Shown here: positions 24,698 through 32,377 of the stretch, piece by piece
Layout of the letters: each line of letters begins with the position of its first letter
How positions within the stretch are numbered: position 1 is the stretch's first letter
Assembly: GCA_964251675.1 (NCBI GenBank)
Contig: CAXUKS010000018.1
Location: 8,754 to 72,753, forward strand
DNA length: 64,000 nt
From: JANXMY01 sp964251675
GTDB taxonomy: Bacteria; Armatimonadota; Armatimonadia; Armatimonadales; Capsulimonadaceae
Reading direction: 5' to 3'
Made by a program: the position numbers and the translations under genes
The notes under the pieces: generated by a model
Databases searched by the model: none
What the model saw: the letters and a program-made list of their open reading frames with translations, nothing else
What the model was told of the DNA's origin: nothing

Positions 24698-24837
24698 CGA
24701 GGGGTTGAAAACCCCTCGCTCGGTGAGGCGTCCTGCGGACGAAGGAAATTAGGATAGCCAGAGGGCGCAGCAAGCAGCGCCCCTACTTCTTCCACCTAGA
24801 GGGTGCTTCTCCTAGCAAGGGGTTTTCAACCCCTCGA
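24698..24837. mobile_element. REPIN/MITE-like element, copy 2
   Basis: A 140-base copy of the element at 11019-11157. The left hairpin CGAGGGGTTGAAAACCCCTC is identical, and the subterminal stretch GAGGCGTCCTGCGGACG is nearly identical. The right end GGGGTTTTCAACCCCTCG is a perfect inverted match. The interior differs but keeps a palindrome (GGGCGCAGCAAGCAGCGCCC) and CTACTTCTTCCACC. It borders the assembly gap and precedes the transglutaminase gene by about 115 bases, in which I see no other feature. Confidence 0.8.
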
Positions 24838-24952
24838 TCCTACGCGCCATTTCGTCAGGCATGACTTTGTGCCTGTTCGGGTACACTCAAAGCACGCACT
24901 TTTGCGGGCAGCGTCGCCACTTCCCCTTTATGTTACCCCTGGAACTGAAACC

Positions 24953-25756
24953 ATGCGGATTCGTATCGGCTATGACATCATTTTCAATTTCGCCGCGCCC
25001 ACGCCCATGCTGCTGCTGCTTAATACATACCCGACGGAGGCACACCGGCTGGAAGGCGAGGACCGGCCACACACGGACCCGGAAATCCCTATCACCGAGT
25101 TTATAGACTCGTTTGGCAACCGCGCCAGCCGTCTGGTCGCCCCGGCGGGGCGAGTGCGCTTTCACAATTCCGTGATTGCTGAAGACAGCGGCCTCCACGA
25201 CCGCGTGCGTGTCGATGCCCCGCAGCAGCCTATCGAGAGCCTTCCCGACGAATGTATGCCGTATCTGCTCGGCTCGAGGTACTGCGAAGTGTACGAAATG
25301 ACCCCGATTGCCTGGGAGATGTTCGGCAATGCCCCGACCGGCTGGGACCGGGTGCAGACCGTGTGCGACTGGGTGTGCAGCCACATTACATTCGGCTACA
25401 AGTTTGCCCGGCCCACCAAAACGGCGCTCGATGTCTACCATGAGCGCACCGGCGTCTGCCGGGACTTTACGCATCTGGCCGTGACCTTCTGCCGCGCCCT
25501 GAACATTCCGGCCCGGTACTGCAACGGCTACCTGGGCGACATCGGCATGCCGTTTGACCCCGCGCCGATGGACTTCAATGCCTGGTTTGAGGTGTATCTG
25601 GGGGGGCAATGGCATACGTTCGACGCCCGCCACAACGAGCCGCGCATCGGGCGCGTTTTGATGGCACGGGGCCGAGACGCTGTCGATATTGCCATGACGA
25701 CTTCATTTGGCAGCAACGTGCTGGAAAAGTTTGTGGTGGTGACTGAAGAGGTCTGA
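24953..25756 (+). CDS. transglutaminase-like protein
   Basis: A 267-residue cytoplasmic protein with an N-terminal beta-rich transglutaminase-associated domain (1-110) and a cysteine-protease-like core. Cys169 lies in GVCRDFTHLA and Asp224 in TFDARHN. The histidine expected in HAW is Asn209 in FNAWFEVYL. I recall that some bacterial members of this branch have a different residue there, so this may be a subfamily trait. The substrate is unknown. ATG 24953 is chosen because the family starts with a strand such as MRIRIGYDI; upstream in-frame codons overlap the repeat element. Confidence 0.8.
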   Translation: MRIRIGYDIIFNFAAPTPMLLLLNTYPTEAHRLEGEDRPHTDPEIPITEFIDSFGNRASRLVAPAGRVRFHNSVIAEDSGLHDRVRVDAPQQPIESLPDECMPYLLGSRYCEVYEMTPIAWEMFGNAPTGWDRVQTVCDWVCSHITFGYKFARPTKTALDVYHERTGVCRDFTHLAVTFCRALNIPARYCNGYLGDIGMPFDPAPMDFNAWFEVYLGGQWHTFDARHNEPRIGRVLMARGRDAVDIAMTTSFGSNVLEKFVVVTEEV

Positions 25757-25776
25757 ACGAATGAGCGGCCTGCCCT

Positions 25777-26514
25777 TTACTTTGCCGCCCACGGCGGGCT
25801 GCTGCTCAGAGAAATAATACCGGGATATTGCACGGAGCCATCGGCATTCTTCGTGCCTTGCAGTCCCACATAGACCGTCACCGTTTTTGTCTGGCTGTCG
25901 TAGAGCAGGACGGTCGGTGTCTCCTGAACATTCACCAAATCTGCGAACTGGGAAGCCGCCTGAATAGCTTTTTTGCCGTCTCCGGCAGCCTGGGCGGCTT
26001 GGAAGTTCTTTGCGTTCAGCCCCGCTTCGGCGGCGTACTTCGGGTAAAACCCTGGTTCCAAATCTTCCTGATGGCTGTACAGAACGTCGTACATCGGCCA
26101 GAACTTGCCTTCCGAGGCGGCAATGGCCGAAGCTTCTCCAGCGGCAATCGCATACTGATGAATGGTCGGGAAGGGGCGATGCAGGAAGATGAGGTTGGCC
26201 TGCGCGGGGTACGTAGCAAGCAGTTTTTCCAGAAGCGGGCGAGCTTTGCCGCACTGCGGGCACTGAAAATCCCCGAACTCAGCCAGGGTGTAGCGGGCGT
26301 TCGCTTGACCACGCGGGGGCGCGGCAGCGTGAGAAACAATATCCGGCCACTGCGCGGCAAGCTTCGCGGTATCCATTCTGGGCGCGGGTTGCGGAGTATT
26401 TGTTCCCTGCGTGGCAGCGGCATTGCCGAAGTGGCTGATGCCCCAGCTCAGCAGGCCAAGCAGGGCGACAAAGACCGCCAGCAGACCCACTTGTTTTCCC
26501 GTCTGACTATTCAC
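25777..26514 (-). CDS. DsbA-like thiol oxidoreductase, membrane-anchored
   Basis: A 245-residue thioredoxin-fold protein with one N-terminal membrane helix (about 8-27), which places the domain outside the cytoplasm. The redox motif is FGDFQCPQCGKA (CPQC at 85-88), and a cis-proline segment ETPTVLLYD is near residue 208. It belongs to the DsbA/BdbD-type group and probably makes disulfides in exported proteins. Its ATG overlaps the VKOR stop (ATGA), and VKOR would reoxidise it through quinone. Together they form a complete disulfide-forming pair. Confidence 0.88.
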   Translation of the reverse strand: MNSQTGKQVGLLAVFVALLGLLSWGISHFGNAAATQGTNTPQPAPRMDTAKLAAQWPDIVSHAAAPPRGQANARYTLAEFGDFQCPQCGKARPLLEKLLATYPAQANLIFLHRPFPTIHQYAIAAGEASAIAASEGKFWPMYDVLYSHQEDLEPGFYPKYAAEAGLNAKNFQAAQAAGDGKKAIQAASQFADLVNVQETPTVLLYDSQTKTVTVYVGLQGTKNADGSVQYPGIISLSSSPPWAAK

Positions 26515-27011
26515 AGGCTATTTCTCTTTCTTGACATCCACCACTCTATTGCAGCCGTCAGCAGCAGCACTGTCATGGTCCATGCCGAGGCCCGGCACCA
26601 GGGGCAGTAGGCATGAACTTCCGCGTAGGCCACCCATTGCAGATACCAGGAAAACGCCGTGCCGGTTCCCGTAATCAGCCAGAACAGCCCGTGCAGGCGC
26701 GTGTCCAGCGTTGCACTCTCGCTGCCGAGTCGCAGCAGAGACAGGCCCAGCAGAACCACATAGCCCAGCAGCCCCAGCAGAGCCACCGGCGTGTGGGGCA
26801 GCCCCGGCAGGTCCAGATGCGCCCAGCGGCTTGCCGCCACCAGCGCACAGCCGCCGTTCGCTGTGCAGGGCAGGTCTATCCCCACCCGCTCGGACCACCA
26901 CAACGACCCGGCAATCCCTGCCCCGACAAACGAGAGCGCCGCCCCCGCCAGAACGAAAGCCAGGCGGATTGGGACGGCGCGTTTTTGGGATTGTATCTCC
27001 GAAATCGGCAT
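26511..27011 (-). CDS. vitamin K epoxide reductase (VKOR) family protein
   Basis: A 166-residue membrane protein with four hydrophobic segments. The loop cysteines are Cys49 and Cys55 in LPCTANGGC, and the active-site motif is CPWC (136-139). Bacterial VKORs pass electrons from a DsbA-like partner to quinone, replacing DsbB. The DsbA-like gene overlaps at the 3' side and the ARPP-1 gene at the 5' side (TAATG), so the three are translationally coupled. No fused thioredoxin domain is present; the partner is the separate downstream gene. Confidence 0.9.
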   Translation of the reverse strand: MPISEIQSQKRAVPIRLAFVLAGAALSFVGAGIAGSLWWSERVGIDLPCTANGGCALVAASRWAHLDLPGLPHTPVALLGLLGYVVLLGLSLLRLGSESATLDTRLHGLFWLITGTGTAFSWYLQWVAYAEVHAYCPWCRASAWTMTVLLLTAAIEWWMSRKRNSL

Positions 27012-28198
27012 TAGTTGGTCAGCACCGCGTCGCGGGTCCAGAACGCCTCATGCAGCAGGGAAAGCCGGGAGCCGCCCGAGGCGGCAATCGCCGCGACCCG
27101 GACACCCGCGCCGTCCGCATTCTGCACCCGCGCCGCGCATGACAACGCGCAGGCGCGGGAGGGCGTGCCAGGAGTGGTGTCCAGCGCCGCCAGCCAGCGG
27201 GCGGCTTCCGCATCACGCAGAGGCACAGACGGGCGGTGCGGGCGGCTTATCGCGGCTTGAAGCGCATAGGAGCGCAGGAGCGACGGCCACATCTGCGAAA
27301 ACAGGGCCGGGTCCCGGTACAGGTCCGCACAGACAATCCGGCCATTGATCGCGGCCACAACCCCGATGACCCGTCCCGGTGTCCCGGACTGCACCGGCAC
27401 GGTCAGCGCCGTGGCATAGGGCAGCATCGCCGCCTGTGCGGCGGGAGCCGAGGCCAGCGCGGCATAGGTTCCGGTCTGCGTGTGTGCGCCGAAATGCGTG
27501 GTCGCCTGCCCCACGGCGTTCCAGACCGGTTTCTGCTCCCCGGTCACCTGCATCGCGTAGCGCACCGAGGGAATGGCAATCGTCATGCTTTTGCGAAAGT
27601 CTGGCGACGGTCCTTCAGAACGTTCTGCCTCCACGCAGAAGGCCGGAACCCGCACCTGAGCACTTCGGGCCGGAACAATGGTATCTGCCGCCGCGCCCCG
27701 GTCCTGCCCGCCGCCGGGGACGACCTGCCCGTCGGGGATATACGTCGGCTTCGGAGCGACATTGGTGACCATCAGCACACCCGCGCCGCGATGCTCCTGT
27801 CCTTCGTCAGCATTGGTGACGTAATCTTCGGCAATGGTGACGCCCGCAGGCACGGTATAGGCCGCTCCGAGGCCAGGCGTACAGCCGGCGCCCGCTTCGC
27901 TTGCCCGCAGGCTGCCCCGGTCCATGCCTTCGGCCAGCGTCACAAACTCTGCGGCGTGGGAAGCGGGCGCAGCCGACTGATTGGAATACACGGGATATAC
28001 CGTCAGGTTGGCATACGTCGCCGGGCGGGCCAGCGCCAGATGTCCAAAGCCGGTCTGCAGCACGGAGCCATCCGCCTCAGAGGCGCTTGCGGCGGGGGAG
28101 GTGTGGGGACGAAACACAAAAGAGCCAGCGGCAAACAGCGCCACTCCTGCCGCGCCGAAGGCGGCTGCCCGTGCGATCTTCCGAGAAAGCTGAGGCAT
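27011..28198 (-). CDS. exported ARPP-1-like (DUF6569) domain protein
   Basis: A 395-residue protein with an N-terminal hydrophobic segment (AAAFGAAGVALFAAGSFVF) that looks like a signal or anchor. The body resembles the ARPP-1 family: NLTVYPVYSN, EFVTLAEGMDRGSL, VTNVAPKPTYIPDGQVVPGGGQDR and VPAFCVEAERS in order. The function of the family is unknown. Here it is the first gene of an operon with VKOR and a DsbA-like protein. It has at least five cysteines (CTPG, FCVE, IVCAD, ACALSC), so it is a plausible disulfide client. The leader (28199-28350) shows nothing else. Confidence 0.75.
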   Translation of the reverse strand: MPQLSRKIARAAAFGAAGVALFAAGSFVFRPHTSPAASASEADGSVLQTGFGHLALARPATYANLTVYPVYSNQSAAPASHAAEFVTLAEGMDRGSLRASEAGAGCTPGLGAAYTVPAGVTIAEDYVTNADEGQEHRGAGVLMVTNVAPKPTYIPDGQVVPGGGQDRGAAADTIVPARSAQVRVPAFCVEAERSEGPSPDFRKSMTIAIPSVRYAMQVTGEQKPVWNAVGQATTHFGAHTQTGTYAALASAPAAQAAMLPYATALTVPVQSGTPGRVIGVVAAINGRIVCADLYRDPALFSQMWPSLLRSYALQAAISRPHRPSVPLRDAEAARWLAALDTTPGTPSRACALSCAARVQNADGAGVRVAAIAASGGSRLSLLHEAFWTRDAVLTN

Positions 28199-28350
28199 AC
28201 TTTGATCCCTTCCAAAGAAGCCGCTCGCCCGAATGCGGCGGGATGGTACGCTCTTATTATAACCGGGGAACGCCGGAAAAGCAAGGGGAAAAAGGTGGGC
28301 GCACAGGGCGAGCGCATCTCATTTAGTGTTTTTCGTTGGTCGCTAGAGTT

Positions 28351-28370
28351 CGAGGGGTTTTAACCCCTCG
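28351..28370. repeat. solitary palindrome of the REPIN end type
   Basis: CGAGGGGTTTTAACCCCTCG is a perfect 20-base palindrome almost identical to the end hairpin of the elements at 11019 and 24698. It stands alone 80 bases before the larger element at 28452 and could be a remnant of a decayed copy. The bases between it and the larger element show nothing else. Confidence 0.7.
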
Positions 28371-28451
28371 GGTAAGGAACACGCCGCATAGAGTAATTTG
28401 GCCGTTATTTAGATGCGCTGCCCCTAGGTGGACGCATCTTAATGAGAACTT

Positions 28452-28615
28452 CGAGGGTCTGAACCCCCTCGCTGGGGGGCGCAGACGCCGTGAACCCGCC
28501 TGCGCGGGTACGGAGCAGAATAAGAGCAGCACCGCCTCGTGTTCTAATTTTTGTCTTCACCCGCGCAGACGGGTTCACGGCGCTTCGCCCCCCAGCGAGG
28601 GGGTTCAGACCCTCG
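28452..28615. mobile_element. long inverted-repeat element (MITE-like)
   Basis: A 164-base unit whose first 47 bases are the inverted complement of its last 46, with only a 3/4-base mismatch bubble. The ends read CGAGGGTCTGAACCCCCTCG, a variant of the hairpin seen in the other elements, followed by CTGGGGGGCG and CGCCGTGAACCCG. The centre is AT-richer and unpaired. It abuts the CelD-like gene stop at 28622. No open frame of interest is inside. The arms are so well matched that the insertion is probably young. Confidence 0.8.
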
Positions 28616-28621
28616 AAAGCG

Positions 28622-29851
28622 TCAGACCTGAGCGGCCCGGCGCTCTTCGGGTGTGCAGAAGCCGCACTCGCACTCCGAGCCGTTCCACCGTGACAAGCGC
28701 CGCGTAACCATTCGCCAGGCCGAGCGCAGCAGCGCACGGGGCGTCACAGACAGGCAGCTTAGCTCATCGTACACCCATTCCGCTTCCGTGCCCCAGCGTG
28801 TTTTCCAGGCTTCCGCTTCGGGCAGATAGTCCAGCGCCGTCAGCCCCCGCGCCTGCGCGTCCTGAATCAAGGCCGCGTGCAGGACCGTCACCGGGCTGTA
28901 CCGATGCCACCGGGGCAGGAACCCGGAATAGTAAAACGTCAGCCGCCCCGCGTATTCCAGCACGGATTGTGCCGCAATGGTTTCCCCGCCTACTTCCAGC
29001 ACCGCAATCGCTGCCCTCCCCTGCCCGGACAGGCGCGTCAAGATATCGTGCAGAAACGCCTGCTGGGCGTCCCCCGGCAGATGGTTCATGTGGGACGGGC
29101 CGCGCTCCGAGTTGGCGCGGCGGGCGTGCAGGCAGATCAGCGTTCGAGCCGCCTGCGAGACGGCCTCCGGGTCGCGGTGGATGGTCACCGACCACGCGTG
29201 CCCCTCACGAGTCAGCAGGCGCGGGTAGTAGGCCGTGTTGTCGCGCATGGATTTGGACAGGGAGCGCCGAAACGCGGGCCATTCCGGGGGCAGGCGGCGC
29301 GTCTGCCCCAGCCGCTGCCGACGCCGGGTCAGCACAAAGGGATACCTGCCTGTCAGACGCCGCCAGAGCGGGCCAATCTCACCGGTCCCGGCGCGGCGCA
29401 GCAGGCGCAGGTGAATGAGGTCCCAATCGGTGCGTCCCGGCCAGGCCAGCAAAGCCCGGCAGAGAGCATCGAAGACCGCCTCCGGCGCGGCAGCATCCAG
29501 CAAAATCAGCGGCTCCTCGGTGAGGTCGTCCACAAGGCAGTGAATGCGCGTTCCCAGCGGGCGCAGAGGCCGCAGGCGCAGCGGCCCCGCGCCGTCGCCG
29601 GGGAAAAAGAACGGAGCCAGCCCCACGAGATGTCCCAACGCATCATGCACCTGGGCGACCAGCAGGCGGTATCCCGGCGCTGCCCCGCCGCCAAACTTCT
29701 GCCACCACTCCCACGCCCATTCCCAGGTACAAAAGGGAGTCGGGTAGTCGCAGTGAGCCAGCAGCACGTTCCACGGATCGCGCAGAGCCAGAAATTCGCC
29801 GTCTGTGGTGATCTCCCGGCAGACGGAAATGAGGGGGAAAGAAAGTGCCAT
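28622..29851 (-). CDS. CelD/BcsL-like acetyltransferase (GNAT fold)
   Basis: A 409-residue protein of the family annotated as CelD-like or 'cellulose biosynthesis protein', with a double GNAT/FemAB fold. Typical segments are an early NVLLAHCDYPTPFCTWEW and FRRSLSKSMRDNTAYYPR in the middle. The late GNAT core contains AIAVLEVGGETIAAQSVLEY and FYYSGFLPRWHRYSPVTVL. Such proteins probably transfer acyl or aminoacyl groups during envelope glycan decoration. The gene stands alone upstream of the polysaccharide region, with a mobile element immediately after its stop. The substrate is not known. Confidence 0.75.
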   Translation of the reverse strand: MALSFPLISVCREITTDGEFLALRDPWNVLLAHCDYPTPFCTWEWAWEWWQKFGGGAAPGYRLLVAQVHDALGHLVGLAPFFFPGDGAGPLRLRPLRPLGTRIHCLVDDLTEEPLILLDAAAPEAVFDALCRALLAWPGRTDWDLIHLRLLRRAGTGEIGPLWRRLTGRYPFVLTRRRQRLGQTRRLPPEWPAFRRSLSKSMRDNTAYYPRLLTREGHAWSVTIHRDPEAVSQAARTLICLHARRANSERGPSHMNHLPGDAQQAFLHDILTRLSGQGRAAIAVLEVGGETIAAQSVLEYAGRLTFYYSGFLPRWHRYSPVTVLHAALIQDAQARGLTALDYLPEAEAWKTRWGTEAEWVYDELSCLSVTPRALLRSAWRMVTRRLSRWNGSECECGFCTPEERRAAQV

Positions 29852-29890
29852 CAGTTGTTATTATGGCAGATAGGCGTCAAACGCTCAGAC

Positions 29891-29923
29891 AAAAAGCGCA
29901 CCCGGCATTGCTGCCGGGTACGC
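29891..29923 (-). terminator. intrinsic terminator of the foldase gene
   Basis: On the minus strand GCGTACCCGGCA pairs with TGCCGGGTGCGC around GCAA, followed by TTTTTG. It lies 22 bases past the stop of the parvulin gene and before the CelD-like gene, so the two are separate transcripts. Confidence 0.85.
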
Positions 29924-29944
29924 TGGTGCTGAGAAGTGACTATG

Positions 29945-30997
29945 TCAACGCCCTCTGACGGCCTGCTCGTACTGGGGCCAGAAAGCTTTCAGCTGCGACG
30001 TACGCTGGAATTCTGTGAACTCTTTGGCGATTTTGGCCCCGTTCTGCTTGATGCCTTTGGCAGCCAGCGCGTTTTGCCGGGCCTCAGTGGCGACTGCCGT
30101 GAACGGCAGTTTCTGCGAAGGCGTTTTGCCGTTGCAGCGAAAAATCCATTGCATCTTGCCGAACTCCACCGGGCCATAAGTCCCGCCAACAGGCAGATTG
30201 AACAAGGCTCTTTCCAAAGCAGGCGTCTTGGACACCGGGTTTCGTCCCCGGATCAGCGGCTGAATGGTCCCGCCCTGCGCTTTGGTGACATCTGTGCTGT
30301 AGGCGGTGGCGACCAGGGGGAAGGGTGTACCAGAGTTCAGCTCCTTCATTGCCCGCTGGGCAAGAGCCGGGGTCGGGACGCTGATCACACTCATGCTGAC
30401 CGCATCGGGCCGGTAATAAATTGAATTAGGGTTGGCCGGGTTGGAGGCGGCTTTATACCAGTTCTGCACTTCAGCATCGGTGATGGAAACGCCCTGTGCA
30501 TAGACCATAGACTGCGCGAGCCTGACCCGCAGTGCATCCCGGTAAGCACTCAGGGTCAGGCCGCGTGCAGTCAGCGACTTCTGAAAGTCCGGGTTTTCCT
30601 GATCTTTGGCAAGCTGCGTATCAACCTGCGCCTCGGTCACGGCAACGCCTTTCTTTTTAGCGAACTGAAGCTGAAGGTTCTGCTCGACCATGTTGTGGAT
30701 CACGCCCTGCCCGGCGACGGACTGGAGCTTATCAAAGAAATCAGACTGGCTGATGACCGTGCCATTGATCGAAGCGACGACTGTTGTCGCCTCGTGCCGA
30801 TGCCGAGTCACATAGACGCCCAGCAGAAAGCCGAGAATCAAGGACAGCGCAGCGGCGGCCAGGGGCAGACGAAAATCCCGGCGTGGTTTAGCGGGCAGAA
30901 CAGCGGCCCGCCGAGCGGCGGGTTTCGGCTGTGTCGGGTTCGGCTGTGTCGGGTTCGGCTGTGTCGGGTTCGGCTGTGCGGGAGGTAGGGTTGACAT
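29945..30997 (-). CDS. membrane-anchored parvulin-type foldase
   Basis: A 350-residue PrsA/SurA-like protein. A cytoplasmic N-terminus contains four QPNPT-type repeats (8-24), then one membrane helix (about 45-65, LPLAAAALSLILGFLLGVYV) and a SurA-N-like helical domain (70-180). A PPIC rotamase domain follows (about 190-295, MSVISVPTPALAQRAMKEL and FNLPVGGTYGPVEFG). It probably helps exported proteins fold outside the inner membrane. The rotamase domain is divergent, so activity is not certain. A terminator follows; the polysaccharide genes lie upstream on the same strand. Confidence 0.82.
   Translation of the reverse strand: MSTLPPAQPNPTQPNPTQPNPTQPKPAARRAAVLPAKPRRDFRLPLAAAALSLILGFLLGVYVTRHRHEATTVVASINGTVISQSDFFDKLQSVAGQGVIHNMVEQNLQLQFAKKKGVAVTEAQVDTQLAKDQENPDFQKSLTARGLTLSAYRDALRVRLAQSMVYAQGVSITDAEVQNWYKAASNPANPNSIYYRPDAVSMSVISVPTPALAQRAMKELNSGTPFPLVATAYSTDVTKAQGGTIQPLIRGRNPVSKTPALERALFNLPVGGTYGPVEFGKMQWIFRCNGKTPSQKLPFTAVATEARQNALAAKGIKQNGAKIAKEFTEFQRTSQLKAFWPQYEQAVRGR
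30924..30978. repeat. 15-base tandem repeat inside the foldase gene
   Basis: TTCGGCTGTGTCGGG occurs three times in perfect tandem plus a partial fourth copy. It encodes the QPNPT repeats at the N-terminus of the foldase. Because the unit is a multiple of three, copy-number change lengthens the cytoplasmic tail without breaking the frame. Confidence 0.95.
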
Positions 30998-31049
30998 ATT
31001 TTAGGCGGCTCCGTTGCGTAACTATAAGTTGATTTAATTTGATTCGACG

Positions 31050-32288
31050 TTAAGATCGAGGCAGGAACCCGGACAGGCTGCGGTCATTGATTCGCTGCAC
31101 GCTGTTGCCCCGGCAGTATTCGGCCCGTGCCTCGTCGATCAGCGCCCGCATCCGGGCGACAAAGACGGAGGTGTCGAAACCAGCGGCGTACTTTTGCAGC
31201 GCCTCCGCCGAAAACGTGCAAGCGGGCAGGGCAGACAGAACCGAGGCCAGGCTGTCCGCCGTCTGCTCCGGGAAAAAGAGGCCGGTCTCGCCTTCCACCA
31301 CGGTTTCCAGCGCCCCACCTGCTCCGTAAGCAACCACGGGACGGCCGCTTGCCATTGCCTCCAAAGGCGTAATACCGAAGTCTTCCTCGCCGGGAAAAAT
31401 CAGCGCCCGGCAGACCGACAGCTCGCGCACTACTTCTTTGTCGGACAGCCGTCCCAGAAACTGAATAGTGGGACCAGCGGCAGTTTTCAGCGCGGCGAGG
31501 TCCGGGCCGTCACCCACAATTCGCAGCGGCACTTTCAGCCGGTTGCACGCCTGCACTGCCAGATCAATCCGTTTGTAGTTTAGAAGCCGAGACACGACCA
31601 GAAAATGATCGCCGATTTCCGACGGCGGCGCGGGGGCGAACTTGCTGGTTTCCACAGGTGGATGAATGACAGCGGCCACTTCGCGCCGGTAATACTTGCG
31701 AATGCGGCGGGCGACGTTGTAGGAATTGGCGACGAAAAAGTCGACGCGCTGTGCGCTTTCGACGTCCCACGAGCGCAGGCGGCTCAGGAGCGGGCCGAGC
31801 GCCAGCGAGGTCAGCGGCGCGGACCCGGCCTGTTTGAGATAGTCTTGCTGACGCCAGATAAAGCGCGAGGGCGTGTGACAATAGCAGATATGACAGGTTT
31901 CCGGGGGCGTGATAATCCCTTTGGCAAAAGAGCTGGAGCTGCTGACAACCAGGTCATAGCCGGAAAAGTCCATGCGTTCAAACGCCTGTGGATACAGCGG
32001 CAGGGCGAACTTGTGGTAACGGCGCGAGGAAAACGGCCAGCGCTGAAGAACCGAGGTGCGAACATCCATCTTCTGAAACTCGGCGAACGTTTCCTCGCGG
32101 TCATAGACCGACGTATAAAGTGGGGCATCGGGAAACATCCCGTGCAGAACTGAGACAACGCGTTCCGCTCCTCCTGCCTGTGCCAGATAATCATGGACCA
32201 GAGCGGTTTTCAGAGGCTTGGCTGTCGCAGGCTGACTCTGAATGTCAGACGTGGTATTCAGGGCATCAGCGGGTGTTGTGATGGGCAT
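31050..32288 (-). CDS. GT4 family glycosyltransferase
   Basis: A 412-residue GT-B transferase. The N-terminal Rossmann domain starts at about residue 28 (KTALVHDYLAQAGGAERV), and the donor-binding domain carries the E-x7-E motif in GEEDFGITPLEAMASGRPVV. This group often adds mannose or a related sugar to a lipid-linked oligosaccharide in the cytoplasm. An in-frame GTG at 32324 would add 12 residues; neither start has a clear ribosome site. It is the last gene of the polysaccharide locus on this strand. The donor sugar cannot be deduced. Confidence 0.85.
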   Translation of the reverse strand: MPITTPADALNTTSDIQSQPATAKPLKTALVHDYLAQAGGAERVVSVLHGMFPDAPLYTSVYDREETFAEFQKMDVRTSVLQRWPFSSRRYHKFALPLYPQAFERMDFSGYDLVVSSSSSFAKGIITPPETCHICYCHTPSRFIWRQQDYLKQAGSAPLTSLALGPLLSRLRSWDVESAQRVDFFVANSYNVARRIRKYYRREVAAVIHPPVETSKFAPAPPSEIGDHFLVVSRLLNYKRIDLAVQACNRLKVPLRIVGDGPDLAALKTAAGPTIQFLGRLSDKEVVRELSVCRALIFPGEEDFGITPLEAMASGRPVVAYGAGGALETVVEGETGLFFPEQTADSLASVLSALPACTFSAEALQKYAAGFDTSVFVARMRALIDEARAEYCRGNSVQRINDRSLSGFLPRS

Positions 32289-32377
32289 ACGAAAAACCGG
32301 GGCAGGTAAAATGGCAAAGCGCACTTACTTTATTGCACAAAACGTGCCAAGTGCTATCATGGCGCTCCGGGCACAAA

